Of a stretch of DNA of 64,000 nucleotides, positions 8,649 through 15,959 are shown piece by piece. Origin of the DNA: Planctomycetota bacterium. GTDB lineage: Bacteria; Planctomycetota; UBA8108; UBA1146. The translations under genes and the position numbers were made by a program. The stretch spans positions 25,698 to 89,697 of the forward strand of contig JADHSM010000016.1 of the NCBI GenBank assembly GCA_016776905.1, written 5' to 3'. The stretch's first letter is position 1. Each line of letters opens with the position of its first letter. The notes under the pieces are model-generated. The model did not search any database. It was not told the origin of the DNA and saw only the letters and a list, made by a program, of their open reading frames with translations.

Positions 8649-9316
8649 TTTTGCTCCTCCATGATGAGTCCGTCTTTGATTTTGACCTGTCTCTCCGATC
8701 GACGTGCCACTTCAAGGTCATGCGTAATCATAATTATCGCACGTCCCTGTCCGTGAAGTTCGTCCATCAACTCAAGAACCTCGTCTCCTGTTTTAGAATC
8801 GAGATTCCCGGTAGGTTCGTCAGCGAGTAGCAGTAGAGGATCATTGACAAGAGAACGAGCGATGGCCACCCGCTGACACTCTCCTCCTGACAACTGGGAG
8901 GGCTGATGAGTCAGCCTATGAGACAACCCCACTGAATCGAGGATTCCTCGACAGTAGTCCTCTCTTTCAGAAATGGAATGCTCACCATATAGCAATGGAA
9001 CCTGAACATTCTCAAGAACCGTCAATTGAGGTATCAGTTGAAAACTTTGAAAAATAAACCCAATGTCTTCGTTACGAATTCTTGAGAGCTCGTTATCGGT
9101 TTGCTTTGAGACATCACGCCCACCTAAGAAATATGATCCTTCGGTAGGAATATCCAGACAGCCCAATAAGTTCAACAGAGTAGATTTCCCTGAACCGGAG
9201 GTTCCAGTGATGGAAAGAAACTCGCCTTTACCGACTTCGAGATGGATCCCTTTAAGGACGTGAAGTCGTGGCTCCACTTCTCCGTAGTATTTGTGGATCC
9301 CTTGTAGGGAAACCAT
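8645..9316 (-). CDS. MacB/LolD-type ABC exporter ATPase
   Basis: A 223-residue ATPase when started at the ATG at 9316 (MVSLQGIHKYYGEV, the usual beginning); an earlier ATG at 9361 would overlap the fusion-protein gene by 37 bases. Walker A is GTSGSGKST, the Q-loop lies in FIFQSFQLIPQLTV, the signature is LSGGECQRVAIARSL and Walker B is LLLLADEPTGNLDS, the last phrase being characteristic of the MacB/LolD/FtsE group. It powers the neighbouring permease from the cytoplasm. It is the third gene of the tolC-fusion-ATPase-permease operon and overlaps the permease start by four bases. Confidence 0.92.
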   Translation of the reverse strand: MVSLQGIHKYYGEVEPRLHVLKGIHLEVGKGEFLSITGTSGSGKSTLLNLLGCLDIPTEGSYFLGGRDVSKQTDNELSRIRNEDIGFIFQSFQLIPQLTVLENVQVPLLYGEHSISEREDYCRGILDSVGLSHRLTHQPSQLSGGECQRVAIARSLVNDPLLLLADEPTGNLDSKTGDEVLELMDELHGQGRAIIMITHDLEVARRSERQVKIKDGLIMEEQK

Positions 9317-9324
9317 CGATTCAC

Positions 9325-10839
9325 TCAAACCGCATTCATCCCATGAGTGACGGGGAACCAAGATGTCTCCATGGCCGAATTCGGATTAGAAGCAGGTTCT
9401 GCCCCCGTATCCTCGGGCTTGTAAAGAAGCACGTCTTCACTGCCCATAAGACCATCCGTGATTTCGAGAAAACTCTCGCTGGCACTCCCCACTGAAACAG
9501 ATCTTTTTTCGTAGGACGATCCCGAACGAACAAAACAATGGAAACCACCGGCTTCGGCATGAACCGCTTGGATAGGCACATATAAAATGTCCTCCAAAGT
9601 TCCAGTATTGATCACCACCTCGGCAGAGGTACCTGGCTTCAAATCCAGATCGTCCCCCCGCATTTGGATTTCAACATTGAATCTCCGAACACGATCACCC
9701 CAGCGTCGATCCCCTGCGTTAGCGACAGAGTCGATTTTCACAACCTCACCCTGATAGATCTTTCCCTTGCTCACATCCGATTGAATCTCAGCAGTCATAC
9801 CTTCTTTGATCTTGTCGATATCTGATTCATGAATCTTAATCAAGACCGCCATTTCACTGGGGTCCGGAATCGTCAACAACGTTTGATTAAAATGAGCATC
9901 TCCACCCGCACGGATTCCATCCCTGTCCCATGGACGGTCGGGATTCCCATAAAAGACGATCCCTTGGGTAGGAGAAAAGACCGTCATCAATTCCAAGTTG
10001 GCCTTTTCGCGATCGAATTCCTCGCGTGTTTCCGCCAAGCCTCTCTCGTATTGACTGACACGAAGCTTGAGATTTGCAAGTAAGGTCGCCGCACCACGGG
10101 TTTCCATTTCGACATTCCGCTGCGCTTCTAGAACACCCGCATTTTTTTGTTTTTTGGTAAGCGGTTTCTCGTACGTATCGTAGAGCAACTGATTTTGCTC
10201 GGCAGTGACGAGAGCTTCCCTTCTTTCTTTCAGGTTGATTCTTTCCTGCTCGAACTGGTCTTGAGTCACGAACCCTTTCTCTAGCATCGTGGGCATATCT
10301 TTCCACAAGCCTTCAGAACGTTCTAACTCAGAGGTGGCTTTCTCAATCGCAAGGCTTAGCTCACGTTCTCTTCGGGGAATATCCCCTAAAATCAATTTCT
10401 CCAACTCAACCTCGGCGACCTCGAGATTCAACTTTGCTTTCTCAAGAGTGGTTTTATTCTTATCTTCCTGAATTTTGAGGTCGTTGATGGCAGAGTTCAG
10501 AGATGTTTCAACTGAAATGAGTTCGTTCTCAAGTTGATCAATCCTCCGTTGGACCTCTGTTTTCTCCAACTCGACAAGAATGTCACCTTTTTTGACCACT
10601 GTGCCCTCGTCCACGAGCCACTCGATTCTTCGACGTCCTCGAACAACCGAACGAATATTGGTGGCATTTCGTGTGGTCAAGGTTCCACGCTCTGAAAGCG
10701 TGAGAGAGAGGTCTCCGCGACCCACCTTCACAAATCCACCCTCAACCTCGTTCCCTGATCCTCCAGACCAAAAGGCTTGGTAAAGCAGAAATACGAGGAC
10801 GAGAGCCAAAGCTATTGATAAATTTCGGTTCATTTTCAT
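9325..10839 (-). CDS. MacA/HlyD-family membrane fusion protein
   Basis: A 504-residue periplasmic adaptor with an N-terminal membrane anchor (SIALALVLVFLLYQAFW). GTVVKKGDILVELEKTEVQ near residue 85 is the first half of the lipoyl-like domain, and residues about 95-280 form a long helical hairpin (coiled coil) that should contact TolC. The second lipoyl half and beta-barrel follow (VFSPTQGIVFYG, GMTAEIQSDVSKGKIYQGEV, LDLKPGTSAEVVINTG). The coiled coil is longer than in E. coli MacA. It bridges the permease and the outer-membrane channel. The start overlaps the end of the tolC gene by four bases (ATGA), which supports equal production of the parts. Confidence 0.9.
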   Translation of the reverse strand: MKMNRNLSIALALVLVFLLYQAFWSGGSGNEVEGGFVKVGRGDLSLTLSERGTLTTRNATNIRSVVRGRRRIEWLVDEGTVVKKGDILVELEKTEVQRRIDQLENELISVETSLNSAINDLKIQEDKNKTTLEKAKLNLEVAEVELEKLILGDIPRRERELSLAIEKATSELERSEGLWKDMPTMLEKGFVTQDQFEQERINLKERREALVTAEQNQLLYDTYEKPLTKKQKNAGVLEAQRNVEMETRGAATLLANLKLRVSQYERGLAETREEFDREKANLELMTVFSPTQGIVFYGNPDRPWDRDGIRAGGDAHFNQTLLTIPDPSEMAVLIKIHESDIDKIKEGMTAEIQSDVSKGKIYQGEVVKIDSVANAGDRRWGDRVRRFNVEIQMRGDDLDLKPGTSAEVVINTGTLEDILYVPIQAVHAEAGGFHCFVRSGSSYEKRSVSVGSASESFLEITDGLMGSEDVLLYKPEDTGAEPASNPNSAMETSWFPVTHGMNAV

Positions 10840-12434
10840 TGAACGATCATTCCTTCTTCAGAGACAAGGAGTAGCCCCATCAATTTGTAGAGTTCGAGAA
10901 GTTGAATCTCATGATCCACGATCCGATCCAATTGAGCATTCTTTGCGTCCGTCAGCGCACTTTGCGCTTCGACAACATCTCTGTTGGTGACAGTGCCTCG
11001 TAACTGATCAATCTCAGCCTTCTCCACCGTCGAAGAAAAAGACTGAATCGATCGTTCACCAATTTCGATTTGAAACTTGAGCTGAGCCAATTGTCTTAAT
11101 GCGCCCTGAACTTCCAAGGTGACTTGCTGTGACTTCAAATCGAATTGACGAACTTCACGATCAAATGCGATCTCGGCATTTCTAAACGAATTCCTGCGAG
11201 CGAGTCTATCGAGGGGAATCTCAAGATTCAGCCCCACGGAATAAGATTCGGAATCTCCAAGCTCCAGGTCATTAAAATCAAACTGGTCTGAGGAATCGGA
11301 TCCATAATTAATGTTCAGGTTCAAATCTGGAAGCAGTCCGTTCCTACTAATATCAAGCTGTCTTTCTACGTCCTCTAACTGATCCCTTGAGGTTTGAAGG
11401 TCAAGGCGATTCTCTCGTGCGGACAGCAATGCATCATCTAAGACAAAAGAAGCCTCAGAAATGGCGGGAAATTCTCCCGTCAGGTCAATCTCACTCTCGA
11501 TCGGGATACCCAGATCGATTTTGAAGTTATCAAGAGCCACCTTGTACTGTTCGACGGTGTTGGATTGGTCATTTTTAGCGAGAAGTAATGCCTGCTCAGC
11601 ACGAAAGACGTCGAGGCTGCTTCCTGTTCCGATTCGAAAGAGCGCTTTGGCCTGATCATAAGCAAACTGTTGCCCACGGACATTTTCTTCCGCGTTCTGC
11701 AATTTCTTTTTTTGACTGAGTAAGTCATAGAACTTTTGTGTGATCTGAATGGCAAAGTCTTGACGAAACAGCTCAAAACTTCGGGTCGTATACAAAAGGT
11801 TTCTCTCTGCCTGAGTTAAACCCTCATAAGGTAATCCCGGCCCGGCTCCACGTAACAGTGGCTGAGAAATGGATGCGCTGAAGTTTCCAGAATAGATCTC
11901 TGGAAGACTCTCACCATCATCATTCAGGTTACTGCCGACCCCCACACTCAGTCTTCCACCCGTAAAGAGATATTGCTGGCCATTGAGAGAAAGTCCCGAC
12001 ACCGAGGACACTTCTTGACCACTCCCCCCAGATAAAGTCGAAGAAATCGATCCCGAAAAAACGGGACGAAGAAAATCACGTCGAGTGACTCCCAAAGCCA
12101 ATGCCGACTGAAACAAAGATTCTCGCTGGCTGATATAATTACGATTGTGGAGAGTACTCAACCTCAATGTGTCTTCAAGACTTAAGGATTGATTCAACAC
12201 TGGTACGTCACTGTTTGTTGATACGGATTCTAGTGGCAGTGTCTCTTGTTGCTTGACGAGGATTCCTTGTCGGACTTGCGCCAAGACCTCTTGGACAATC
12301 TCTTCTCCAGCTCGATCAGCCTTTGCATGATCGGAAGTGGCGCAACCGCTGCCGGCAAAGCATATGGCAAAAGTGAATGCCAGATTTTGACCGACCTGGA
12401 ATAGGCCTGAGGTGTGTGCTTTGAGAGACAGCAT
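10836..12434 (-). CDS. TolC-family outer-membrane efflux protein
   Basis: A 532-residue protein whose N-terminal hydrophobic stretch ends in FAGSGCATS, a probable lipobox, so it may be a lipoprotein as in the NodT/OprM branch. Two long repeats rich in heptads (QSLSLEDTLRLSTLHNRNYI to about residue 290, and SFVLDDALLSARENRLDLQT to the end) are the paired OEP domains that build the trimeric alpha-barrel, and FSASISQPLLRGAG plus LNLEIPLDRLARRN mark the beta-barrel strands. It is the first gene of the operon, followed by fusion protein, ATPase and permease, and completes a tripartite exporter across both membranes. Confidence 0.9.
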   Translation of the reverse strand: MLSLKAHTSGLFQVGQNLAFTFAICFAGSGCATSDHAKADRAGEEIVQEVLAQVRQGILVKQQETLPLESVSTNSDVPVLNQSLSLEDTLRLSTLHNRNYISQRESLFQSALALGVTRRDFLRPVFSGSISSTLSGGSGQEVSSVSGLSLNGQQYLFTGGRLSVGVGSNLNDDGESLPEIYSGNFSASISQPLLRGAGPGLPYEGLTQAERNLLYTTRSFELFRQDFAIQITQKFYDLLSQKKKLQNAEENVRGQQFAYDQAKALFRIGTGSSLDVFRAEQALLLAKNDQSNTVEQYKVALDNFKIDLGIPIESEIDLTGEFPAISEASFVLDDALLSARENRLDLQTSRDQLEDVERQLDISRNGLLPDLNLNINYGSDSSDQFDFNDLELGDSESYSVGLNLEIPLDRLARRNSFRNAEIAFDREVRQFDLKSQQVTLEVQGALRQLAQLKFQIEIGERSIQSFSSTVEKAEIDQLRGTVTNRDVVEAQSALTDAKNAQLDRIVDHEIQLLELYKLMGLLLVSEEGMIVQ

Positions 12435-12546
12435 CGAAGTGGTCTCGATTCCGTAAACGGGAATGACGGGTCAATTGCGGAATGAATCATCTGCTAAGAA
12501 TTGTCGTAACAAATGATCTACGAAGCGAGGATATTGTATACCGCTC

Positions 12547-12581
12547 AAAGACTGCTTCTCGACGGCATTACAGTCTTTTTT
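12547..12581. repeat. inverted repeat with T-run upstream of the exporter operon
   Basis: AAAGACTG at 12547-12554 pairs perfectly with CAGTCTTT at 12571-12578 around a 16-base loop. On the plus strand it runs into TTT and looks like a weak terminator, yet no plus-strand gene lies just before it. On the minus strand it lies about 110 bases before the tolC start, in the expected leader. It could be an operator, an attenuating stem, or a barrier to antisense transcription. Confidence 0.35.
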
Positions 12582-12643
12582 GAAAGAGAAGATCACTTCT
12601 GCAATATGAAACTCAGTGCTGGCTTCTGAAATGATCGAAATAG

Positions 12644-12686
12644 CAAAAAAAGAGACCGCCCCTGTCCTGGAGGGACAAGAGCGGTC
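12644..12686 (-). terminator. intrinsic terminator of tRNA-Asn
   Basis: Read on the minus strand just after the tRNA CCA end, a 14-base-pair stem (arms 12673-12686 and 12654-12667, two of the pairs G-T) encloses a five-base loop and is followed by TCTTTTTTT. This is a classic strong Rho-independent terminator for the tRNA transcript. Confidence 0.88.
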
Positions 12687-12687
12687 A

Positions 12688-12763
12688 TGGCTCCCCGGGT
12701 TGGACTTGAACCAACAACCAAGTGATTAACAGTCACCTACTCTGCCAATTGAGCTACCGGGGA
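12688..12763 (-). tRNA. tRNA-Asn (GTT)
   Basis: On the minus strand the 76-base gene folds into a full cloverleaf. The acceptor TCCCCGG pairs with CCGGGGA, discriminator G is followed by an encoded CCA, the D arm is GCTCAATTGGCAGAGT, the anticodon loop is CTGTTAA with anticodon GTT, and the T arm contains GGTTCAAGTCC. The anticodon reads AAC/AAU, so it is asparagine. A promoter lies just upstream and a terminator directly downstream, so it forms a single-gene unit. Confidence 0.97.
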
Positions 12764-12780
12764 AGAACTGTGTGTGAAGA

Positions 12781-12809
12781 AACTTATCCCTAGCAAGAAG
12801 AACTGTCAA
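12781..12809 (-). promoter_or_regulatory. sigma-70 type promoter for tRNA-Asn
   Basis: A perfect -35 box TTGACA (12804-12809, minus strand) is separated by 17 bases from TAAGTT (12781-12786), a modest -10 box. The expected start would leave about ten bases before the tRNA 5' end, a normal leader length. Confidence 0.5.
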
Positions 12810-12894
12810 TCATTGCTGGATATTGACTCTATTTGCAGACCAATTTTGCCCGATTTTTTGGCCCTCAAGGACCACTCTCGGACCCATTCCACCT

Positions 12895-12910
12895 ATTGAC
12901 TTTAGTCAAT
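12895..12910. promoter_or_regulatory. palindromic operator-like site before the sigma-54 activator
   Basis: ATTGAC-TTTA-GTCAAT is a perfect inverted repeat 33 bases before the ATG of the activator gene. Another TTGACT lies at 12823-12828. The position fits an autoregulatory or repressor site, but no known consensus was recognised. Confidence 0.4.
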
Positions 12911-12943
12911 ATTGTGCGATTTTCCAATCAGAGGAGGTGGGAA

Positions 12944-14014
12944 ATGCGATTATATGAAGAAAACAAAGCTTCAGGGCAGGGAAGACGGGATCTGACACTC
13001 TCAGAAAGAGAAAGACTCCGGAGACGCTTTCCTGAATTTATCGGAAATACAGAAACTTTATTTTTTCTCCTACAAGATCTGGAAAGAATCTCCTCTTCTG
13101 AGGCCCCTGTCTTGATCCAGGGCGAAAGCGGAACAGGAAAAGAGTTGGTAGCGCGGGCTATCCACAGAATCAGTCCCAGAAGGAGTGGGCCCTTCGTAGG
13201 GGAAAACTGTGCAGCGATGGCCCCCCACCTTCTCGAAGACGAATTGTTTGGCCACGAAAAAGGGGCCTTCACGGGTGCTCGTGGAGAAAGGGCCGGTCTC
13301 GTCGAATCATCTCACGGTGGAATTCTGTTTCTCGATGAAATCACAGAAACCAGATCCGATTTCCAGTCGAAACTCCTTCGCGTCATCCAGGAAAAAGAGA
13401 TTCGCCGTTTGGGAAGCAACCGACCTCGCTCTGTCGATTTCAGACTGATCACTGCAACCCATCGCGACCCTGAACAAGAAGTGGAAGCTGGAACCTTCCG
13501 AGAGGATCTTCGTTACCGCATCGATGTCCTTCGACTTCATTTACCCCCGCTCAGACAGAGGCGTCAGGATATCCCCCTTCTATGTCAGTTTTTTTTGGGG
13601 ATTTATTGCAGAAGATTAAAGAAACCGACTCCACGGATTTTAACGGATGCGATGACGGTTTTAATAGGAGCACGCTGGCGAGGAAATATTCGTGAATTAC
13701 AAAACGAGATGGAAAGGATCGCCAATCAATCCAACGCCATCATTCACGCCGATCATCTTTCTCCGTCTCTGCAGCAACAGGGAATTCCGCACCCGATCGC
13801 CTTGAAACTTCGCGCTGAAGTGGGAACAGATCTCAGGAAATTAGAGAAAATCGTCCTCGGAGGAATCGTACGAGATGTTCTCCGAGAAACGGACGGGAAC
13901 AAAGCGCAAGCCGCAAGAATTCTCGGGATTCCAAAGACCACGCTTTATCGCCGACTCGACAGGTATGGCGTGATGCGCTCATTTGGATCCCAGTCACACG
14001 ACGATACCATTTAG
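12944..14014 (+). CDS. sigma-54-dependent transcriptional activator without sensor domain
   Basis: A 356-residue activator. I start it at the ATG at 12944 because GAGGAGGTGGGAA stands directly before it; a TTG at 12833 is open but has no such site. About 30 residues precede an AAA+ domain with Walker [10 protein letters not shown] from residue 60, the sigma-54-contacting GAFTGA at residues 107-112, Walker [10 protein letters not shown], and the arginine-finger region. The C-terminal Fis-type helix-turn-helix is in [20 protein letters not shown]. There is no receiver, GAF or PAS domain, so like PspF it would be controlled by a partner protein or by its own level. It converges on hpt with seven bases between stops. 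Its target genes cannot be named. Confidence 0.9.
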   Translation: MRLYEENKASGQGRRDLTLSERERLRRRFPEFIGNTETLFFLLQDLERISSSEAPVLIQGESGTGKELVARAIHRISPRRSGPFVGENCAAMAPHLLEDELFGHEKGAFTGARGERAGLVESSHGGILFLDEITETRSDFQSKLLRVIQEKEIRRLGSNRPRSVDFRLITATHRDPEQEVEAGTFREDLRYRIDVLRLHLPPLRQRRQDIPLLCQFFLGIYCRRLKKPTPRILTDAMTVLIGARWRGNIRELQNEMERIANQSNAIIHADHLSPSLQQQGIPHPIALKLRAEVGTDLRKLEKIVLGGIVRDVLRETDGNKAQAARILGIPKTTLYRRLDRYGVMRSFGSQSHDDTI

Positions 14015-14021
14015 TCTGTCA

Positions 14022-14597
14022 TCACGAACTGGTTTGTTGATGAACCTGTGCAATGTAAGGCAAGTTTCGATAATAGCCTTGCCAATCAAGCCCGTATCCT
14101 ACGACAAAATCATTCGGTATTTCGAAGCCGCAATAATCAATGTGAGTCAATTTCACATTGTTCCCCGGCTTGTGAAGTAATGTGCAAATTTGAATAGAGG
14201 CGGGGTTTCGGGATTCCAAATTCGATTGCAGGTATTTGAGTGTGAGCCCTGTATCCACGATGTCTTCGACAAGGAGAACATGACGATTGGAAATGGACTG
14301 TTGCAGATCCAACTCCAACTTGACCTCACCACTGGTCACAACAGAATCTCCATATGAAGAAGCTCTCAGGAAATCAATCGTGAAGGGGAAGTCTAACTGG
14401 CGAACCAAATCGGCCACAAAGACAAACGCTCCCTTGAGGACACAGACCACAACGGGGTCTTTGTCGCCCAACTTCTCGCGGATTTCACGAGATAACTCCT
14501 GAATCCTCTGTCGGATTTCCAACTCTTCGTGAAGAACTTCAAGACGGTGCCCAGGCAAAGGTGGCTCAGGCTGCAATCTCATATGGGATTGATTCAT
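14022..14597 (-). CDS. hpt: hypoxanthine phosphoribosyltransferase
   Basis: A 191-residue enzyme that joins hypoxanthine or guanine to PRPP to give IMP or GMP in the cytosol. The PRPP-binding loop VLLVEDIVDTGLTLKYL has EDIVDTG at residues 111-117, VLKGAFVFVADLVRQL carries the conserved KGA, and FEIPNDFVVGYGLDWQGYYRN is the C-terminal block typical of bacterial Hpt (PxDFVVGYGLDY). It ends a three-gene salvage set with the uracil phosphoribosyltransferase-like and cytidine deaminase genes, 38 bases after the upp-like gene. Confidence 0.93.
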   Translation of the reverse strand: MNQSHMRLQPEPPLPGHRLEVLHEELEIRQRIQELSREIREKLGDKDPVVVCVLKGAFVFVADLVRQLDFPFTIDFLRASSYGDSVVTSGEVKLELDLQQSISNRHVLLVEDIVDTGLTLKYLQSNLESRNPASIQICTLLHKPGNNVKLTHIDYCGFEIPNDFVVGYGLDWQGYYRNLPYIAQVHQQTSS

Positions 14598-14635
14598 CTC
14601 ACTCCTCTAACTAGAACTCAGTATCTTGATCAGTA

Positions 14636-15445
14636 TCAGATCCACGAGTTGTTGATGATTTCACCGACGCCGCCGGCTCCTGGAACAATGTAGTCGATTT
14701 CGTTCAATCCACATTCTCTTCGATCACTTCCCGGAACAGAACTCAAAATGTCATCCGGACTGTTTCCCCGGTCGAGTCGAAGCGCCCAAATTCTAACACC
14801 AGGATTCGCCTCAAGCATATTCCAAATGAATTCCGGGGTCACGATGAGGTGGGCAGAAATAATCGCTGCCGGGCTTCCTTCTACATGATCTTGATAATGC
14901 TGAATCACCCTAGAAAGCGAAGATCCGGTCGCGCCCATTGGATCAGGGAAAATAAGATGTGCACCATCCACATCTCCACCGATCTTGCTCCCGTGCAATG
15001 CTGCTCCTGTGACCGCACCCTTCTCATCAACGGTTCTTTCCATGATGACATGATCCTGACGAACATTTTCAGGAGCGATCACTTGATGAAGAACATTTTG
15101 ACAAAGATGTGAAGGAATCGTTCCAGCTCGCGCCACATTGACCGTGACTGCTCTGGAATCGGGATCGACAACTTCACCCCGAAAGATGCCTTTGGGTGTG
15201 GTCGATACCATATTGGTCTCACGTTGAATCAATTTCCGAGGAAACTCATGGCTGACGATGCGTTGCACCAGCCCCCTGTAGAGTGTTTCCAGAATCTGAT
15301 TAAACCGAGGTTGCTGCGTTCCCGGATCACCCAACTCTGCAAGGAGCCCCAAAGTAAAGGGTTCCGCGAGGATGTGAACACTCGGGCCATATTCATGTTG
15401 GAGACCGTTCTTCTCGGGTCCCAGATTTTCGTATGCCTTTTCCAT
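14636..15445 (-). CDS. upp: uracil phosphoribosyltransferase-like protein
   Basis: A 269-residue phosphoribosyltransferase, longer than the roughly 210 residues of typical Upp. The PRPP loop DPMGATGSS at residues 168-176 corresponds to the Upp motif DPMLATGGS, the RAGTIPSHLCQNVL block matches the Upp RAGLGM region in place, and the C-terminus reads NEIDYIVPGAGGVGEIIN where standard Upp has a GDAGDR block. It should convert uracil and PRPP to UMP; the altered uracil-binding end means substrate choice is less certain. It lies seven bases after cytidine deaminase and before hpt, which supports a salvage role. The gene symbol is provisional. Confidence 0.75.
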   Translation of the reverse strand: MEKAYENLGPEKNGLQHEYGPSVHILAEPFTLGLLAELGDPGTQQPRFNQILETLYRGLVQRIVSHEFPRKLIQRETNMVSTTPKGIFRGEVVDPDSRAVTVNVARAGTIPSHLCQNVLHQVIAPENVRQDHVIMERTVDEKGAVTGAALHGSKIGGDVDGAHLIFPDPMGATGSSLSRVIQHYQDHVEGSPAAIISAHLIVTPEFIWNMLEANPGVRIWALRLDRGNSPDDILSSVPGSDRRECGLNEIDYIVPGAGGVGEIINNSWI

Positions 15446-15452
15446 CAGTTCT

Positions 15453-15896
15453 TCATCCTTCTTTCGAATTCAGATCCTCGGGGCCAAATGCATGGGGAAG
15501 GAGTTCTGCCAATGAGATTATGGAGAACTCTGAAGGAGTTCCAGTGCAAACCTGAAGGTTTCGAGAATCCGGGAGATCAGAAAGGACTTGTCGGCAGGCA
15601 CCGCAAGGCATCGCCGTTGCAACGGAACCATCCGGTTGACGAGCGACGACAACGATCGCCTCAGGTCGTCCGGGAGACCCTGCAGAAGCCCAATGCATCA
15701 CAGCCGATCTTTCCGCACACAACGTCAATCCATAACTGGAATTTTCGACATTGCAGCCGGGGAAAATCTGACCGTCACTCCAAAGTGCTGCGCCCACTCG
15801 AAATCCTGAAAAAGGAGCGCGAGAACACTCTAGCTGAGATTCGGCGACGGCGAAAAGTCGTTCAACGGGTATATCATTCAAGGCCTGATGGTCCAT
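15453..15896 (-). CDS. cdd: cytidine deaminase
   Basis: A 147-residue zinc enzyme that turns cytidine or deoxycytidine into uridine or deoxyuridine. The zinc and catalytic residues are in CAERSA (Cys60, Glu62) and PCGACRQ (Cys98, Cys101). AALWSDGQIFPGCNVENSSYG matches the substrate-binding NVENASY block. Length is that of the homotetrameric Cdd type. It is first in the salvage trio, with uracil phosphoribosyltransferase-like and hpt genes downstream at short spacing. Confidence 0.95.
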   Translation of the reverse strand: MDHQALNDIPVERLFAVAESQLECSRAPFSGFRVGAALWSDGQIFPGCNVENSSYGLTLCAERSAVMHWASAGSPGRPEAIVVVARQPDGSVATAMPCGACRQVLSDLPDSRNLQVCTGTPSEFSIISLAELLPHAFGPEDLNSKEG

Positions 15897-15959
15897 GACT
15901 CTCCCTTTCGGCGAGAATCATACCACGAGAAGAGATTTCAATCCTCCCCGGCTCAAGGA

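Noticed and set aside
12688..12763. Integration site for a mobile element at tRNA-Asn
   Set aside because: No integrase gene and no direct repeat of the tRNA 3' end was noticed nearby; the flanking genes look chromosomal.
15224..15898. 224-codon plus-strand frame opposite upp-like and cdd genes
   Set aside because: It crosses two well-supported genes and their junction, and its product is low in recognisable structure.
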